Shown: positions 37,270 through 47,277 of the stretch, piece after piece
Layout: each line of letters opens with the position of its first letter
Position numbering within the stretch: the first letter of the stretch is position 1
DNA from: Chloroflexota bacterium
GTDB lineage: Bacteria > Chloroflexota > Dehalococcoidia > Tepidiformales > Tepidiformaceae
Reading direction: 5' to 3'
NCBI GenBank assembly: GCA_016191435.1
Contig: JACPOQ010000035.1
Span: 372,001-436,000 of the forward strand
Length of the DNA: 64,000 bases
Notes under the pieces: model-generated
What the model was told of the DNA's origin: nothing
Database searches by the model: none
What the model saw: only the letters and a program-made list of their open reading frames with translations
Position numbers and translations under genes: made by a program

Positions 37270-39618
37270 ATGAGCGAGTCCCGCCGGCTGACAAGGCTGC
37301 TGCGAAGCCGCCGCACGCGCCTGGCGCTCGCCGTGCTGGCGCTGCCTCCGGTCCTCCTCGCGCTCTACGTTTTCCTCGCCCCGCTCCCCGCGCCGGAATC
37401 GCGCATGCATCCTGCGGGCACCGTCGTCCTCGGCAGCGACGGCACGGTGCTTCGGCGCGATACCAGCGAAGGCCTTCGCATCCCGGTTTCGCTGGACCAG
37501 GTGGCCCCGGCGATCATCGACGCCACGATCGCGGCCGAAGACCAGCGCTTCGAGAGCCACGTCGGCATCGACCCGCTCGCCTTGGCGCGCGCCGCCTTCA
37601 CCTGGTGGCGAAACCCCTCCGGCGCTTCGACCATCACCCAGCAACTGGCCCGGCGGCTCTACCTGCGCGACGCCGGCGGCCCGCGCCTCTGGCGCAAGGC
37701 GCGAGAGTCCGTGCTGGCGCTCCAGTTGGAACGCCGGCGTTCCAAGGACGAGATCCTCGCGCTCTACCTGAATGAGATCTACTACGGGCGCGGCGCTTAC
37801 GGCGCCGAGGCGGCGGCGCGCGTGTATTTCGACACCAGCGCCCGTAACCTCGATCTTGCTCAGGCCGCCTTCCTCGCCGGTCTACCGCAATTGCCTTCGA
37901 GCTACGAACCGGCTGCGGAGATCGCGCCCGCACAGGCGCGCCAGCGCTACGTGCTCGACCGCCTCGTGGCCACCGGGAAGGTATCGCGGCCCCAGGCCAG
38001 CGCGGCCGCCGCCGAGCCATTGGTGCTTGCGCCGGCGCTCGCACCTACCCTCGCCCCGCACGCCGTCCAGTACGCGCTCGACGAACTCGCGCGCCTCCGC
38101 CCGGACCTCGCCGGACGCGACGGCCTCATCATCGAGACCACCATCGATCCCGCGCTCGAAGCCGAGACCGAGCGGCTGGCACGGCTGCGCCTCGACGAAA
38201 TCAAGGACCGCGACGCGACCAATGCGTCCGTCGTCGTGCTGGACCCCCGCACCGGCGCCATCCTGACGCTCATGGGCAGCGTCGACTTCAACGATCTCGC
38301 CATCGACGGGCAGGTGAACGTTGCGCTGCAGGCGCGCCAGCCTGGCTCCGCGTTGAAGCCGTTCCTCTACGCGGCGGCATTCGAGCGCGGGTACACGGCG
38401 GCAACGCCGCTGCTGGACGTGCCGACGACGTTCGACACGCCGTCCGGCCCGTACTCGCCGCTCGACTACGACCGGCGCTTCCACGGCGTGGTGCCCTTGC
38501 GGGTGGCGCTGGCGTCCTCCTACAACATCCCCGCGGTGCGGACGCTGGACGCCATCGGCATCGATGCATTCCTGGAGATGGCGCATCGCGCCGGGCTGCA
38601 CACGCTGACCGATACCGAGGCCTATGGCCTCGCGCTCACGCTCGGTGGCGGCGACGTGCGCCTGCTCGACCTGGCGGCTGCCTATGGCATCTTCGCCACC
38701 GAGGGTCTGCGCACCGACCCGTACATCGTCAGTCGCGTGCGCGATAGCAGCGGGCGGGTGCTCTACGAGCGCCCGTCGCCCGTCGCGACGCGCGTACTCT
38801 CGGAGCAGAACGCCTGGCTCATCGCCGACATCCTCGCCGACCCGGCCGCCCGTGTGCCCGGCTTCGGCGAAGTGAACCCGCTGACTGTGCCCTTCACAGC
38901 GGGCGTAAAAACGGGCACCACCACCGGCTTCAGGGACAACTGGACTGTCGGCTTCACGGCGAACCGTGTGGTCGGCGTCTGGGTCGGGAACACCGACGGG
39001 CACCCGATGCGCGATGTGTCGGGCGTCGATGGTGCCGGCCCGATCTGGCGCGACGTGATGATCGCTGCCGGCGAGCGCTTCGCACCCGAGTGGCTCACGC
39101 GCCCCGCGGGCCTGGTGACGGCTGCCGTCTGCCCGCCGACAGGCCTGCTCCCGGGCCCGGACTGCCCCGGGACTGTGCAGGAGACATTCGTGGCCGGGAC
39201 CGAGCCGCGGGTGGCGGAACAGTATTTCGTCCGCGACAGCCAGGGCATGCTGCGCGCCGACGTGCCCGCCGGCGCCCGTGCCTGGGCCGTCGATGCGGGC
39301 GTCGCGGTGGCAGGCGCAGGCGCTCCCGGTTCCAGCGCCCCGCCGTCGCTGCAGGTCGTGCAGCCGGTGCGCGGCAGCGTGCTCTTCATGTCGCCCGAGC
39401 TGCCCACCCAGCAACTCCTCCTGAGAGCCACGGCGGCCATGCCCGTGGCCTGGATCGAGCTGCGCGTCGATGGCGCGGTGGCCGGCCGGTCGGACGCGCC
39501 GGACGTGTCCATCGCGTGGCGGCTGGAACCGGGCGCCCATGCGATCGAAGCGACCGCCGGCCTGCCCGGCGGCGAAACCGTCACCACCACATCCACCTAC
39601 GAGGTACGAACACGATGA
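37270..39618 (+). CDS. pbpC: Penicillin-binding protein 1C
   Basis: A 782-residue bifunctional enzyme. After an N-terminal anchor (LALAVLALPPVLLALYVFLA) the GT51 glycosyltransferase has AAEDQRFESHVGIDPLALAR near 90 and GASTITQQLARRLYL. The transpeptidase has SALK in QPGSALKPFLYAA near 360, SYN near 417 and KTG in GVKTGTTTGFRDNW near 546. A C-terminal BiPBP_C domain (from about 690) includes SLQVVQPVRGSVLFM. It polymerises and crosslinks peptidoglycan. ATG 37270 lies seven bases after GAGAGGG; ATG 37264 is too close. It is translationally coupled to the alpha-2-macroglobulin gene. Confidence 0.95.
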   Translation: MSESRRLTRLLRSRRTRLALAVLALPPVLLALYVFLAPLPAPESRMHPAGTVVLGSDGTVLRRDTSEGLRIPVSLDQVAPAIIDATIAAEDQRFESHVGIDPLALARAAFTWWRNPSGASTITQQLARRLYLRDAGGPRLWRKARESVLALQLERRRSKDEILALYLNEIYYGRGAYGAEAAARVYFDTSARNLDLAQAAFLAGLPQLPSSYEPAAEIAPAQARQRYVLDRLVATGKVSRPQASAAAAEPLVLAPALAPTLAPHAVQYALDELARLRPDLAGRDGLIIETTIDPALEAETERLARLRLDEIKDRDATNASVVVLDPRTGAILTLMGSVDFNDLAIDGQVNVALQARQPGSALKPFLYAAAFERGYTAATPLLDVPTTFDTPSGPYSPLDYDRRFHGVVPLRVALASSYNIPAVRTLDAIGIDAFLEMAHRAGLHTLTDTEAYGLALTLGGGDVRLLDLAAAYGIFATEGLRTDPYIVSRVRDSSGRVLYERPSPVATRVLSEQNAWLIADILADPAARVPGFGEVNPLTVPFTAGVKTGTTTGFRDNWTVGFTANRVVGVWVGNTDGHPMRDVSGVDGAGPIWRDVMIAAGERFAPEWLTRPAGLVTAAVCPPTGLLPGPDCPGTVQETFVAGTEPRVAEQYFVRDSQGMLRADVPAGARAWAVDAGVAVAGAGAPGSSAPPSLQVVQPVRGSVLFMSPELPTQQLLLRATAAMPVAWIELRVDGAVAGRSDAPDVSIAWRLEPGAHAIEATAGLPGGETVTTTSTYEVRTR

Positions 39619-42600
39619 ACGGCAAGCTTCGGACGATCGGACGGCTGCTCCGCGACCCGCGCTGGGCCACGCTGACCGCGGCCTCTGTGGGGCTTGTGGT
39701 GCTCCTTGCGGTGCTCGTCATCGTGAACGCGGGTGGCGGCTCTCAGGCGCCCGCCGCGCCCGAACCGAAGGACTTCACCATCTCGCCCCAGGGTGATGAT
39801 GTGCCGCGCCTGACGCCGATCCAGGTCACCTTCAAGCAGGCGCCTTCGGAACGCAACGGGGCGAAGCTCGTGAACCTCGAACCGGCGGCGACCGGTTCCT
39901 ACGTCTGGGTCAGCGACCGCACCCTTCTGTTCCAGCCGGACTTCCCCGGGCTGCTGCGCGGGCAGGAGTACGCGGTCAAGGTGGCGGCGCGTCCGGAGGC
40001 AGGGCTCCCGGCGGCGCAACAAGCGAAGTTCACCACGACCGGGCTGCTCACCGTCCAGAACGTAATCCCCGCTCCGGACGACACCGATGTCCCGTCGAAC
40101 GTGCAGGTGCTCATCCAGTTCAGCCGCTCCGTCGCGCCGCTGACCCTCCTGAGCGCGGCGACGACGCCCGCGCCGGTCGTCTTCGACCCGCCCATCACCG
40201 GGAAGGGTGAGTGGCTAAATACCTCGCTCTACCGGCTCGTGCCCGATGCCCTGGCGCCGAACACGAAGTACACGGCGCGCATCCCGGCGGGGCTCACGTC
40301 CGCGGCCGATGGCGTCCTCAAAGAGGACTTCAGCTGGAGCTTCACCAGCTACGGCCCCGCCCTCGATAGCGTCTCTCCCGATGCGAACACGACGTTCGCC
40401 GCGCCACGCCAGCCGATCACGCTGAAGTTCAACCAGGCGATGGACCGCGCCTCGGTGCAGGACGGCTTCGCCTTGACGACGGGCGGTTCGGCGAAGGTCG
40501 CCGGCACGTTCGCCTGGTCCGATGGCGACAGGACCGTCGTGTTCACTCCCGCGGCGGACCTCGCCCGCGCCGGGACCTACGCCATTGCACTGGAGAAAGC
40601 GCGCAAGGGCGCCGGCGGCGGGGAGACCAAAGCCCCGTGGTCCTCGAACTTCACCGTCGTCGGGCTGCCAGGCGTGGCGTCGACCCGGCCCGAGAACGGC
40701 GCGACGAACGGCGGTCGTTACGGCGTTGGCGTCACGTTCAAGACGCCGATGAACGAGGACTCGCTCGAAGGCAAGGTCAGCATCAGCGGCATCGCCGCGG
40801 ACGCGATCACGACCTACTGGTACCAGGAAGGGCTGAACCTCAACATCAACACGTCGCTCCACGCATCGACGGCGTACACCGTGACCATTGCGGCCGGCGG
40901 CGTCGACCGCTACGGGCAGCCGCTGGCCGCGTACAGCTTCTCCTTCAAGACGGGCGCGCTGCCTTCGGGCGTGAGCTTCGCCATTCCCGGCACTGTCAGC
41001 ACCTTCTCGGCCAGCACCGCGCCCATCCTCTACTACCACGCCACGAACGTGGCCACCGTGAGCTTCAGCCTCTACCGCCTGACGGCCGAGGAGGCGTACG
41101 ACATCATCGCGAACAACTATCTGCCTCAAAACCCCGGGCCTACCCCATGGGTGCCGTCGACGCCCGCCATCCGCACGTGGACGGAAACGAACGACGCGAC
41201 CAAAGACCAGGTGATGCTGCTTTCGACATCGCTGTCGGGCAGCACGGCGCCCCTGCCCAAAGGCGACTATTTCGTGAAATCCGACAATGGCTTCTACAAC
41301 TCGCGGTTCGCGTTCTCTGTGGTCGACACGGCGATCATCACCAAGCTCTCGAGCGACGAACTGCTCGCGTGGGTCATCGACCACGACACCGGCAAGCCGC
41401 TCGCGAACGCCCGCGTAAAGGTGAACCGCGGCGATATCGGCGACCAGGTGAGCGACGCCAACGGGCTGGTGCGCTTCCCCATCGCGAGCACTGTAGGCGT
41501 GTTCCCGCCGCGACAGCGCACGTTCATCGTCACCGTCGACGACGCCGGTCACCGCGGCGTGACATCGACGTGGTGGCAGCAGGGGACGTACCCGTACCAG
41601 CTGAACATCCCGGTCGAGTACTACCCGCGGAAGTACGTTGCGAACCTGTATACCGAGCGGCCCATCTACCGGCCCGGTGAGGAGGTGTTCTACAAAGGCG
41701 TGATCCGCGAGGACGACGATGCGTCCTACAGCGTCCCGGCCTCCGTTTCGAACATGGACTTCCACATCATCGACGCCAACGGGAAGGACCTTGCGACCGT
41801 CCCGGTGCAGCTGAATGAATTCGGCACGTTCGCCGGCTCATTCACCATCCCCGCGGATGCCGCCGTCGGCGACTACGGCGCCTTCATCCAGTGGAACCCG
41901 GCGCCGCAATTCCAGATGCCGTTGACGGGCACGAGCTTCCTCGTGGCGGAGTTCAAGAAGCCCGAGTTCCAGGTCGAGGTCGCTACCGGCAAACCGGTGT
42001 ATTCGAATGGCGACACCATCGATGCGAGCGCCACGGGCTCGTTCTATTTCGGCGGTGCGCTGGCCGGTGCGAAGGTCACGTGGGCGGCGATGGCCAACCC
42101 GTACACCATGACCGTCAAAGGCTACGAGCGCTACTCCTTCGCCGATTACGATTACGCCCGCACCGCCGTTGTGCGCGATCCCCTGCGCGCCACCGGGACC
42201 GCCACCACAGGCCCCGGCGGCGTCGCGGCGTTCTCCGTTCCGGCGGCGCTGAAGGGGAACGAAGGGGCCCAGCAGTTCACCATCTCCGCAACCATCACCG
42301 ATGAGAACGCGCAGGCAGTCGCATCGAGCACGAACGTCACCGTCCACGCGGGCGACCTTTATGCCGGCATCCAGCCCGCCGATTACGTCGCCCAGGCTGG
42401 CAAGGACGCGCGCATCAACCTCGTCTCCGTCGATACCACGGGCGCCATCCAGCCGAACAAGCCCGTCACCGTCCAGGTGTACGAGCGCAAGTGGGTGACG
42501 ACCAAGGAGCAGACCCCGGAGGGGGCGCGCCGCTACCGCAGCGATCCGGTCGATACCCTCCTGACGACGCTCACCACCACCACGGACAGCAAGGGCGAGG

Positions 42601-45521
42601 GCTTCGCCACCTACGCCCCGGCGGGCAGCGGGACCATCCGGCTCGTCGCCGAAATCACCGACACGAAGGGCCGCACCACGCGCTCGGCGGCCTACCTCTG
42701 GGTCTGGGGCGAGGGCTTCGCCAGCTGGCGTGTCAGCAACGACGACACGGTCCAGCTCGTCGCGGACAAGGAGAAGTACAACGTCGGCGATACGGCTGAG
42801 ATCCTCGTGCCGGCGCCGTTCGAGAACGCCACCGGCCTGGTAACCGTCGAGCGCGGGAAGATCATCACGCGCTCGGTGCAGGATTTCCCCACGAACAGCA
42901 CCCGCATCCGGGTGCCAATCACCGACCGCAGCGTGCCGAACGTGTTCGTCTCCGTGGTGCTGTACCGGCCGCCGACGCTGGTGGACCCGGTCCCGCGCTT
43001 CAAAGTGGGATACGTCGAGCTGCCCGTCTCCACTGACACCCGCGCCCTGAAGGTGGACATAACCCCGGATCGCGCCCAGGCCAAGCCCGGCGACAAGGTG
43101 AAATACGACATAAAAGTGACCGACTCCGCCGGGAAGGGCGTGAAGGCTGAACTCTCCGTCGCCGTTGTCGATAAGGCCGTGCTGTCCCTCGCCGATGAGC
43201 GCGGGGTCGACGGCCTCAAGGCCTTCTGGTTCGAACGCGGCCTCGGCGTGTTGACGGCGTCTTCGATGTCCGTGTCGATCAACCGATCGAACGACGTCAT
43301 CTCCGAGGCGCCGGCGGGCGGCAAGGGTGGCGGCGGCCTCGGCGAGGACCGGCTGCGGCAAGACTTCCGCAACACGGCCTTCTGGCAGGCCCAGGTGGTG
43401 ACGAACGCCGACGGGACGGCCACTTTCGTGGTGCCAATGCCCGATAACCTCACGACGTGGCGGCTTCAGGCACGCGCCGTGAGCGGCGACACACTCGTCG
43501 GTGAGGGCACGAACGAGCTCGTTTCGACCCAGCCGCTGCTCATCCGCCCCGCGCTGCCGCGCTTCCTCCGCGTCGGCGACAAGGCCACGCTCCGCACGCT
43601 CGTGCGCAACGCAACCGGCACTGCCAGCGACGTGACCGTGACGCTCGCCGCCGAAGGCGTCGACGTGAGCGGCGACACCACAAAGAAGGCGACCATCGCG
43701 CCCGGCACATCCGCGACTTTCGAGTGGCCGGCCACGGTCTCGGCCGAAGGTGTGGCGAAGCTGACATTCGCGGCGAAGGGCAGCGGCGGGCTCAGCGACG
43801 CCGTGGTCCAGGAGCTGCCCATCTACCTCGATGTGACGCCGGAGACGGTAGCGACAGGCGGAGTCGTCACGACGGAGCCGCTCTCGGAGGCGATCTTCCT
43901 GCCCGCCTTCGCGATCCTCAAGCGCGGGCTCCTCGCACTCACCCTGCAGCCCACGCTCACCGGTTCGATGGCGAGCGAGCTGACGTCGTTCAGGCCACCG
44001 CCTCCGCAGTACTCAGAGGACAGCCAGAGCATCGCCAGCCGCATCATCGCCGTCACGGGTGTGATGCAGGCGCAGAAGGGCGTCGGCGACCCCAACAACG
44101 TGCTCTACGCGTCGCGGCTCGGGTCCGATGTGGCGACGCTTGTGGGCCGCCAGCGCCAGGACGGCGGCTGGGCCTGGTGCCAGGGCACCCTCTGCGAGAG
44201 CGACCCCCAGCTGACCGCCAACGTGCTCCTCGCGCTCGGCGAGGCGAAGGACCGCGGCATTGGAGTCGATGCAGGCGCCGTTTCACGCGCTGGCAACTAC
44301 ATCGTCGCGTACATCAACCGCACGGTGGACGTCGTGAACCCGGCGGACCCAAGCGACAAAGCGCTCATGTTGTATGCGGCCGCGTCCGCGGGCTCGACGT
44401 TCACCTATCAGTCGACCATGCGGGCGCTACAGGAGCAGTACCGCGCGAAGCTGACGAACTGGGGCCGCGCCTACTTGCTCCTCGGGCTGGCCGAAACCGG
44501 TGCGACGAAGGATGACCCGCAGGTCGGCCAGCTCCTCAACGACCTCGCCTCGAACGTGCTTCCCAGCGCGAACGGCAATCACTGGGAGGACGAGCGTACG
44601 CAGCGCTCGTTCTTCTCCGGGACGCGCACCACCGCCCTCGTGCTCCAGGCGCTGGTCGCGGTGGACCCGCAACATCCTCTGATCGAGGAGACCGTGCGCT
44701 GGCTTATGGTCGCGCGCGGCGCCGGCGGCTGGCGCACTGGCGTCGAACAGGCGCAGGCAATCCTTGCGCTCTCCGAATTCGCCGCGAACACGGGCGAGCT
44801 GGCCGGCAACTTCTCGTACGAGGCGCAACTGGGCGGCAGCAAGCTGCTCGCCGGGACGTTCAGCCCTGGCTCCGGCACGAAGGGCGATAGCAAGCAGGTG
44901 TCGCTGGAGGACCTTGGCGCCGGCAAGGTGACCGTGCTCCAGCTCGCGCGGGACTTCGCCAGCCCCGGTCGGCTGTACTACACCCTCAACCTCAAGTACC
45001 TGACCCCGGCGAAGGACATCGAAGCCCTCAACCGCGGCTTCGCCGTCTCGCACGAATATTCGCTCCTCGATGCGCCGGGCAAGCCCATCACCAGCGCAAA
45101 GCTGGGTGACACCGTGCGCGTGAAGGTCACCGTGATCGCGCCGGCCGACCGCAACTACGTCGTCGCGGACGATTACCTGCCCGCCGGCCTCGAACCAATC
45201 GACCCGGCGCTGAAGATCATCGACCCGAAGTTGAAGTCGCAGCTCGACCTGGAACGGCAACAGGCTCAACGCCCGGCGGAGCTCGACTACTACGCGCCCT
45301 GGTTCCGCTGGTACTACAGCCCATGGCAACAGACCGAGCCGCGCGACGACCGCGTGACGTTGCGCGCGAGCACGCTGCGCAAGGGCGTGTACGAATTCAT
45401 CTACTACGCTCGCGCTACCAGTCCCGGCGACTACTTCGTCGCGCCGGCGCGCATCGAGGAGTCGTACTTCCCCGAGGTGTTCGGCCGCAGCGATAGCGGG
45501 CGGTTCACGGTGGCGCCGTAG
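39615..45521 (+). CDS. Bacterial alpha-2-macroglobulin family protein without thioester
   Basis: A 1968-residue surface protein with an N-terminal membrane anchor (VGLVVLLAVLVIVNAGG) and no lipobox. Big_5/Ig-like and MG domains fill the first two-thirds; FYKGVIREDD, AELSVAVVDKAVLSLADERG, FRNTAFWQAQVVTNADGTAT and the GSMASELTSFRPPPP region are typical. The thioester motif CxEQ should lie in the block QYSEDSQSIASR near 1466, but Cys and Gln are absent. WAWCQGTLCESDPQLTANVL and later alpha-alpha toroid repeats follow. These proteins are thought to trap proteases and guard the wall; they pair with PBP1C. ATG 39615 overlaps the pbpC stop. Confidence 0.92.
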   Translation: MNGKLRTIGRLLRDPRWATLTAASVGLVVLLAVLVIVNAGGGSQAPAAPEPKDFTISPQGDDVPRLTPIQVTFKQAPSERNGAKLVNLEPAATGSYVWVSDRTLLFQPDFPGLLRGQEYAVKVAARPEAGLPAAQQAKFTTTGLLTVQNVIPAPDDTDVPSNVQVLIQFSRSVAPLTLLSAATTPAPVVFDPPITGKGEWLNTSLYRLVPDALAPNTKYTARIPAGLTSAADGVLKEDFSWSFTSYGPALDSVSPDANTTFAAPRQPITLKFNQAMDRASVQDGFALTTGGSAKVAGTFAWSDGDRTVVFTPAADLARAGTYAIALEKARKGAGGGETKAPWSSNFTVVGLPGVASTRPENGATNGGRYGVGVTFKTPMNEDSLEGKVSISGIAADAITTYWYQEGLNLNINTSLHASTAYTVTIAAGGVDRYGQPLAAYSFSFKTGALPSGVSFAIPGTVSTFSASTAPILYYHATNVATVSFSLYRLTAEEAYDIIANNYLPQNPGPTPWVPSTPAIRTWTETNDATKDQVMLLSTSLSGSTAPLPKGDYFVKSDNGFYNSRFAFSVVDTAIITKLSSDELLAWVIDHDTGKPLANARVKVNRGDIGDQVSDANGLVRFPIASTVGVFPPRQRTFIVTVDDAGHRGVTSTWWQQGTYPYQLNIPVEYYPRKYVANLYTERPIYRPGEEVFYKGVIREDDDASYSVPASVSNMDFHIIDANGKDLATVPVQLNEFGTFAGSFTIPADAAVGDYGAFIQWNPAPQFQMPLTGTSFLVAEFKKPEFQVEVATGKPVYSNGDTIDASATGSFYFGGALAGAKVTWAAMANPYTMTVKGYERYSFADYDYARTAVVRDPLRATGTATTGPGGVAAFSVPAALKGNEGAQQFTISATITDENAQAVASSTNVTVHAGDLYAGIQPADYVAQAGKDARINLVSVDTTGAIQPNKPVTVQVYERKWVTTKEQTPEGARRYRSDPVDTLLTTLTTTTDSKGEGFATYAPAGSGTIRLVAEITDTKGRTTRSAAYLWVWGEGFASWRVSNDDTVQLVADKEKYNVGDTAEILVPAPFENATGLVTVERGKIITRSVQDFPTNSTRIRVPITDRSVPNVFVSVVLYRPPTLVDPVPRFKVGYVELPVSTDTRALKVDITPDRAQAKPGDKVKYDIKVTDSAGKGVKAELSVAVVDKAVLSLADERGVDGLKAFWFERGLGVLTASSMSVSINRSNDVISEAPAGGKGGGGLGEDRLRQDFRNTAFWQAQVVTNADGTATFVVPMPDNLTTWRLQARAVSGDTLVGEGTNELVSTQPLLIRPALPRFLRVGDKATLRTLVRNATGTASDVTVTLAAEGVDVSGDTTKKATIAPGTSATFEWPATVSAEGVAKLTFAAKGSGGLSDAVVQELPIYLDVTPETVATGGVVTTEPLSEAIFLPAFAILKRGLLALTLQPTLTGSMASELTSFRPPPPQYSEDSQSIASRIIAVTGVMQAQKGVGDPNNVLYASRLGSDVATLVGRQRQDGGWAWCQGTLCESDPQLTANVLLALGEAKDRGIGVDAGAVSRAGNYIVAYINRTVDVVNPADPSDKALMLYAAASAGSTFTYQSTMRALQEQYRAKLTNWGRAYLLLGLAETGATKDDPQVGQLLNDLASNVLPSANGNHWEDERTQRSFFSGTRTTALVLQALVAVDPQHPLIEETVRWLMVARGAGGWRTGVEQAQAILALSEFAANTGELAGNFSYEAQLGGSKLLAGTFSPGSGTKGDSKQVSLEDLGAGKVTVLQLARDFASPGRLYYTLNLKYLTPAKDIEALNRGFAVSHEYSLLDAPGKPITSAKLGDTVRVKVTVIAPADRNYVVADDYLPAGLEPIDPALKIIDPKLKSQLDLERQQAQRPAELDYYAPWFRWYYSPWQQTEPRDDRVTLRASTLRKGVYEFIYYARATSPGDYFVAPARIEESYFPEVFGRSDSGRFTVAP

Positions 45522-45584
45522 CCCGGCAAGCGCGCCGCCGCTCCGCCCGCGTAGGATGCCGAGACCAGACACGAGGAGGTCCCT

Positions 45585-45911
45585 GTGATTTACGAACTGC
45601 GAATCTATACGCCCAACATCGGCAAGATGGGTCCGCTCCAGGCCCGCTTCCGTGACCACACCGTCCGGCTGTTCGAAAAGCACGGCATCAAGAACGTCGG
45701 CTACTGGACGAACTCCATCGGCGGCCGCAGCGACGAGCTCTGGTACATGCTGGGGTTCGAGGACCTCGGGCATCGCGAGCGCGCGTGGGCGGCGTTCGCC
45801 GCGGATCCCGAATGGCGCTCGGCGCGCGCCGAATCGGAGAAGGATGGCCCGCTGGTCCACCACATAGAGAACCGCATCATGGCGCCCACGGACTTTTCGC
45901 CGCTGCGCTAG
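45585..45911 (+). CDS. NIPSNAP family protein
   Basis: A 108-residue ferredoxin-like (dimeric alpha-beta barrel) protein: MIYELRIYTPNIGKMGPLQA, HGIKNVGYWTNSIGGRSDEL, WYMLGFEDLGHRERAWAAFA, DPEWRSARAESEKDGPLV. This is the standard NIPSNAP pattern; molecular function in bacteria is unknown. The start is GTG 45585, three bases after a strong GAGGAGGT site. Confidence 0.92.
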   Translation: MIYELRIYTPNIGKMGPLQARFRDHTVRLFEKHGIKNVGYWTNSIGGRSDELWYMLGFEDLGHRERAWAAFAADPEWRSARAESEKDGPLVHHIENRIMAPTDFSPLR

Positions 45912-45913
45912 CA

Positions 45914-46078
45914 ATGGCCCCCTGGCGGCACGGGGATAATGGCGGAGAGGAGCGGCCGCTGACCAGGTTCGCGACGGCGTTCGCGGCGCTGGCGCCCGAG
46001 ACCGCAGGGTGGTTTCGTGGCGGCGACCGCATCTACGTGGGCTCCTACCGGGACGGCCTCCTCGTCGCGCTGTGGTAG
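45914..46078 (+). CDS. Small hypothetical protein or fragment
   Basis: A 54-residue frame beginning two bases after the NIPSNAP stop. The last 39 residues (LTRFATAFAALAPETAGWFR, then GGDRIYVGSYRDGLLVALW) have protein-like composition. AGGAG followed six bases later by CTG 45960, and GATAAT at 45938, hint at a shorter real product. It may be the start of a lost gene. Confidence 0.3.
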   Translation: MAPWRHGDNGGEERPLTRFATAFAALAPETAGWFRGGDRIYVGSYRDGLLVALW

Positions 46079-46082
46079 CCCG

Positions 46083-47150
46083 CTAACGCTTCCGGCCGTT
46101 CATCTGGTGAAGTTCCCACCAGATGCCGGCGAGGAGCGCGACCAACGCCGGCTTCGCAACCCGCGCCGCCATCCGGCCGAGCAGGCGCCCGGCGCCCATT
46201 CCCGCACGTGCGGCCGCGCCCGTTACGGGCGCGTTCTGGGCGATACGCCCGCCGATCTCCGCGATGATGTGCGGTGTGTTCGCGGGGTCGGTCGTGATGG
46301 CGTTCGTCAGGCAATGCCAGCCCCAGCCCCAGTGGCCCGACACGGTCGGGCGGATGTAGTCGAAGCCGCGCACGTAGGCGTTACTGATCGCGCGCCGCCG
46401 CAGCCGCCGCCAATCTCCCGGCAGGTCCGGGAGGTCGAAGAAGCGCCGCGTCAGCCCCACCTTCGCCGGGATGACCACCGCCGGGTTGTTGCCGAGGTTG
46501 CCGTCCTGCATGCGGGCGCTGGCGAACATCACGTGGACGGCCTCGAAGACGCCACCGGCGGCGGCTATGCGCAGCCAGAGGTCGTGGTCGTGGCACCACG
46601 CCGGGTAGAGGCCGCCGACGCGCTCGATGATCCGCCGGCTCATGAACGACGACGCCTGGTTGATGATGTGATCGCAGACGACGAGTGCGGCGGGGAAGTC
46701 CCAATCGCGGGCGGGGAACACCTGCAGCATCCGTCCGGCCGGGTCGATGCCGCCGCAGTCGCCGTACAGAACATCCACACCCGGGTGGCGGGTGAAGTGC
46801 TCGACCGCGGCCGCGACGGCGCCCGGTTCCCAGCGGTCGTCGGCGTTCAGCCAGGCGAGGATGGTGCCGTGGCTCATCCGCCATCCCTTGTTGATGGCGT
46901 CGAATGCGCCGTTGTCGGGCTCGGAGATCCAGCGGATGCGGTCGCCATAGCTCTCCAGCAGCTCGAGCGTGCCGTCGTTGGAGTTCGCATCGACGACGAT
47001 GCACTCGATGTCCGGGTAATCCTGCCCCAGGATGCTGTCGATGGTCTCGCGCAGGTAGCCGGCACGGTTGTACGTCGGCACCACCACGGATACCAGTGGG
47101 CGCCCGGGCGCCTTCGTTGCGGCTCGTTCCTTTGCTTCGACCTTCGCCAT
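46083..47150 (-). CDS. Family 2 glycosyltransferase
   Basis: A 355-residue GT-A enzyme: PLVSVVVPTYNRAGYLRETI, ECIVVDANSNDGTLELL, WISEPDNGAFDAINKGWRMS and ILAWLNADDRWEPGAV, where the D(A)D metal-binding motif lies. A CHDHDLWLRIAAAGG block supplies the catalytic ED/HD-like position. It transfers a sugar from a nucleotide donor to an unknown acceptor, probably a surface glycan. The C-terminus has a short hydrophobic segment (PALVALLAGIWW) that may touch the membrane. Divergent from the FkbM methyltransferase gene; both could modify the same glycan. Confidence 0.9.
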   Translation of the reverse strand: MAKVEAKERAATKAPGRPLVSVVVPTYNRAGYLRETIDSILGQDYPDIECIVVDANSNDGTLELLESYGDRIRWISEPDNGAFDAINKGWRMSHGTILAWLNADDRWEPGAVAAAVEHFTRHPGVDVLYGDCGGIDPAGRMLQVFPARDWDFPAALVVCDHIINQASSFMSRRIIERVGGLYPAWCHDHDLWLRIAAAGGVFEAVHVMFASARMQDGNLGNNPAVVIPAKVGLTRRFFDLPDLPGDWRRLRRRAISNAYVRGFDYIRPTVSGHWGWGWHCLTNAITTDPANTPHIIAEIGGRIAQNAPVTGAAARAGMGAGRLLGRMAARVAKPALVALLAGIWWELHQMNGRKR

Positions 47151-47222
47151 GACTGACGAGGATGCGCCAACGGTTGCTACCGGTCACCTCGCACCGGCAC
47201 GACCCCGGCGACGTGGCGGTCC

Positions 47223-47252
47223 TTGGCCGCTCGCGCGGGCGCGCACTAGAAT
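47223..47252 (+). promoter_or_regulatory. Promoter of the FkbM methyltransferase gene
   Basis: TTGGCC (47223-47228), an 18-base spacer and TAGAAT (47247-47252) give a start near 47259, about 20 bases before GTG 47278. Confidence 0.55.
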
Positions 47253-47277
47253 CAGGCCATGCACCGAGGCCATCGCC

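Noticed and set aside
37188..37775. 195-codon plus-strand frame overlapping the start of pbpC
   Set aside because: It is the shifted frame of pbpC, Arg/Pro-rich and without domains.
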